DNA of 64,000 nt from Parahoeflea alexandrii. GTDB lineage: Bacteria; Pseudomonadota; Alphaproteobacteria; Rhizobiales; Rhizobiaceae. The notes under the pieces were generated by a model. The model saw only the letters and a program-made list of their open reading frames with translations. It was not told the origin of the DNA and did no database searches. The position numbers were made by a program, and so were the translations under genes. The stretch is from positions 542,365 through 606,364 of the forward strand of contig NZ_JAPWHB010000005.1 in assembly GCF_027214025.1 (NCBI RefSeq). Direction: 5' to 3'. Below are positions 62,167 through 64,000 of this stretch, piece by piece (the first letter of the stretch is position 1; the number at the start of each line of letters is the position of its first letter).

Positions 62167-62891
62167 CTGGCCCGTCAAGAATCCTGGTCACCGGTGCGGG
62201 TTCGGGGATCGGCCGTGCCCTGGCGGAGTTGCTGTCGCGCCGGGATGTGGCTGTTGTCGGGCTCGATCTGGACCCAGGAGCCAAAGCGTCTTGGCCCTCG
62301 GTTGAGGCGGACGTGAGCGACGCTGACGCCGTGCAGGTCGCGGTGGACCGGGCCGCCGAACTGCTGGGCGGGCTCGAGGGCGTGGCCAATTGCGCCGGAG
62401 TCAGCCTGCGCCGGTCGTTGGATCTGACGACCGCCGAGGAATGGGCGCAGGTGATGGCCGTCAACCTGACCGGCCCCTTCAATGTGTGTCGCGCGGCGCT
62501 TCCGTGGCTGAAACAGGCACCGCGCCCGGCGGCGATCGTCAACATCGCCTCAGGCGCGGCATTCCGCCCGCAGGTTGATTTTTCTGCCTATTGCGCCTCG
62601 AAAGGTGGTCTGGTGGCCTTCGGCCGTGCGCTGGCGCATGAGCTTGCACCGGCCGGCATCCGGGTGAACAGCCTGTGCCCGGGCGTGATCGCCACTCCGA
62701 TGATCGATCGTGCGCTGGCGCGCTCCTCCGATCGCGATGCCGCCGAGAAGAGGTTCCTGGGCTTAAGCGCGATGGGGCGCATGGGCACTGCCGCCGAACT
62801 GGCCGAGGTGGCTGCATTCCTGCTTTCCGATGAGTCCTCCTACGTCACCGGCGCTGCGTGGACCGCGGATGGCGGAGGGACGTATCACTGA
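62163..62891 (+). CDS. SDR family oxidoreductase
   Basis: Canonical SDR of 242 residues: TGAGSGIGRALAEL at 10 onward, D at the end of strand 2 (GLDLDP, favouring NAD), NCAGVS at the NNAG position, ASGA for the Ser, YCASK for YxxxK, and a C-terminal YVTGAAWTADGGGTYH typical of FabG-like dehydrogenases. The start is a TTG at 62163 that overlaps the upstream stop as TTGA. The stop overlaps the next gene as TGATG. It probably oxidises or reduces a hydroxyl/keto intermediate of the pathway. Confidence 0.88.
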   Translation: MTGPSRILVTGAGSGIGRALAELLSRRDVAVVGLDLDPGAKASWPSVEADVSDADAVQVAVDRAAELLGGLEGVANCAGVSLRRSLDLTTAEEWAQVMAVNLTGPFNVCRAALPWLKQAPRPAAIVNIASGAAFRPQVDFSAYCASKGGLVAFGRALAHELAPAGIRVNSLCPGVIATPMIDRALARSSDRDAAEKRFLGLSAMGRMGTAAELAEVAAFLLSDESSYVTGAAWTADGGGTYH

Positions 62892-63556
62892 TGGCCACGA
62901 TCGATTTTTCCACGCTTACTCCTGCAGAACGCTACAAGCTGATGGTGGCCAGCATCGTGCCCCGTCCTGTGGCGCTGGTGACCACGCAGGGGGCGGAAGG
63001 CTGCGTGAACGCTGCGCCGTTTTCGTTCTTCAACGCCTTGTGCAACGATCCGCCTTGTGTGGCGCTGGGGATCAACTGGGACGAGGACGCACGGGAAAAG
63101 GACACGTCGGTCAACATCCGCACCAGCGGGCAGTTCGTCGTCAATCTGGTGGATGAGGCGCTGGCCCCCCTCATGAACCTGTGCGAACTGGATCTGCCGG
63201 CCGGCGAAAGCGAAACCGCGCTTGCCGGCCTGGACACAAGCCCCTCGGTCCAAGTGGCACCGCCGAGAATCACTGCCGCGCCGTTTGCGCTGGAATGCGT
63301 GCTGGTCCAGACCGTCTCGCTGGGGCCGGGGCGGATGATCCATATCGGGCGGGTCGTGCAGATGCATCTCCGGGACGAACTGTTCGATGCCGGACGGCTG
63401 CGCATCCACAGCGAGAGAGCCGGGCTGATCGCGCGGATGCATGGCGGCGGCACCTATGCCCGAACCACCGATCTGTTTGAAATGCCCCGACTGTCCGGCG
63501 AGGCCCGCCGCGCTGCATTGGCCGGCCATCCCCCCGCGAAGGCGGCCGGCGCATGA
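62891..63556 (+). CDS. Flavin reductase-like FMN-binding protein
   Basis: A 221-residue protein of the flavin reductase / DIM6-NTAB split-barrel fold. Seen: MVASIVPRPVALVTTQGAEG, NAAPFSFFNALCNDPPCVAL, KDTSVNIRTSGQFVVNLVDE, which form the FMN pocket of this family. It could supply reduced flavin to a monooxygenase or act itself on the substrate. Start ATG 62891 overlaps the SDR stop. The C-terminal region (MHGGGTYARTTDLFEMPR) is typical of the subgroup. The P450 gene starts 91 bp downstream. Confidence 0.88.
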   Translation: MATIDFSTLTPAERYKLMVASIVPRPVALVTTQGAEGCVNAAPFSFFNALCNDPPCVALGINWDEDAREKDTSVNIRTSGQFVVNLVDEALAPLMNLCELDLPAGESETALAGLDTSPSVQVAPPRITAAPFALECVLVQTVSLGPGRMIHIGRVVQMHLRDELFDAGRLRIHSERAGLIARMHGGGTYARTTDLFEMPRLSGEARRAALAGHPPAKAAGA

Positions 63557-63647
63557 CCGGGAGCCCGCAGACAAGGGCCACAGCGCCGTTGGAAACCCGC
63601 ATCAACCCTTGCACAGATGCTACGCCGTACCTGAGAGGATAGCAGAG

Positions 63648-63833
63648 ATGACAATCGTATCGACCCATATCAATCCGTTTCATCCCGACAATCTGGCCGA
63701 TCCCTTCGACCTCTACCGCGAGATGCGCGCGCTTGGTCCGGTCATCTGGCTGGAAGAAGTGGGCGTCTGGGCGGTGTTTCGCGACGAGCAATGCCGCCAG
63801 GTGGTGACCGACGCCTCGCGCTTTGGCAGCGCC
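63648..63833 (+). CDS. Cytochrome P450 (N-terminal part only)
   Basis: The ATG at 63648, preceded by GAGAGGATAGCAGAG, opens a frame whose first 62 residues read DNLADPFDLYREMRALGPVI, WLEEVGVWAVFRDEQC and VVTDASRFGSAG. This is the start of a bacterial cytochrome P450 (CYP199/CYP101-like layout: substrate-contact helix A, beta-1 strands, B helix). The heme-binding cysteine region is beyond the window because the sequence runs into a run of G at 63834. Cytoplasmic monooxygenase, likely the first oxidative step of the cluster or an O/N-demethylase; no ferredoxin gene is visible before it. Confidence 0.8.

Positions 63834-64000
<167 letters not shown>

Overview
The window reads as a catabolic and transport region of a high-GC alphaproteobacterium, most likely from the Hyphomicrobiales (Rhizobiales). 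The basis is gene content: many solute-binding uptake systems (ABC and TRAP), LysR regulators, hydantoinase-type enzymes and a Cox-type molybdenum hydroxylase. Genes are packed into operons with ATGA, GTGA or TGATG overlaps. There are no rRNA genes, no intact tRNA and no CRISPR array. The genus cannot be fixed from the sequence alone.

Layout. (1) Positions 1-11953 (+): an oligopeptide-type ABC importer (binding protein cut by the window edge, two permeases, two ATPases), a small GAF protein, then a hydantoinase/oxoprolinase A subunit, two B-subunit paralogues and an M24 metallopeptidase. The set looks like import and ring opening or amide cleavage of a cyclic amide or small peptide-like compound. 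(2) 12010-19633 (-), with a divergent LysR gene at 19805: a CoA-transferase family III gene, a second peptide-type ABC importer in which one permease and one ATPase are fused, and an alpha/beta hydrolase. (3) 21227-26806 (-): TRAP transporter 1 with a LysR gene upstream and, downstream, a kynureninase-like PLP enzyme and a small SRPBCC-like protein. (4) 27244-31695: a divergent LysR gene and TRAP transporter 2, ending in a paralogue of the same SRPBCC-like protein. (5) 31696-34717: a scar of mobile DNA, with a perfect 15-bp inverted repeat, degraded coding remnants (one the C-terminal end of a type I restriction methylase HsdM), the 3' part of a tRNA-Arg(CCG) gene and an intact tyrosine integrase. 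(6) 34718-45865 (-): a long catabolic operon combining a lactonase, an iron-type alcohol dehydrogenase and a succinate-semialdehyde-type dehydrogenase (the BlcCBA set of gamma-butyrolactone use) with a three-subunit molybdenum hydroxylase, CoxG, an acyl-CoA ligase, a thioesterase, a crotonase-fold protein and an SDR without its catalytic residues. A Liv-type ABC importer (45940-50759, binding protein divergent from the other four genes) borders it. (7) 51139-63833 (+): a third peptide-type ABC importer, twin NodB-fold deacetylases, an MmgE/PrpD protein, a binding protein, an Old-Yellow-Enzyme reductase, two SDRs, a flavin-reductase-like protein and the start of a cytochrome P450.

The common theme is uptake system plus dedicated catabolic enzymes, repeated at least five times with different chemistry. 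Substrates are not known for any module. The last 167 bases (63834-64000) are almost pure G and are a sequencing artefact that cuts the P450 gene.
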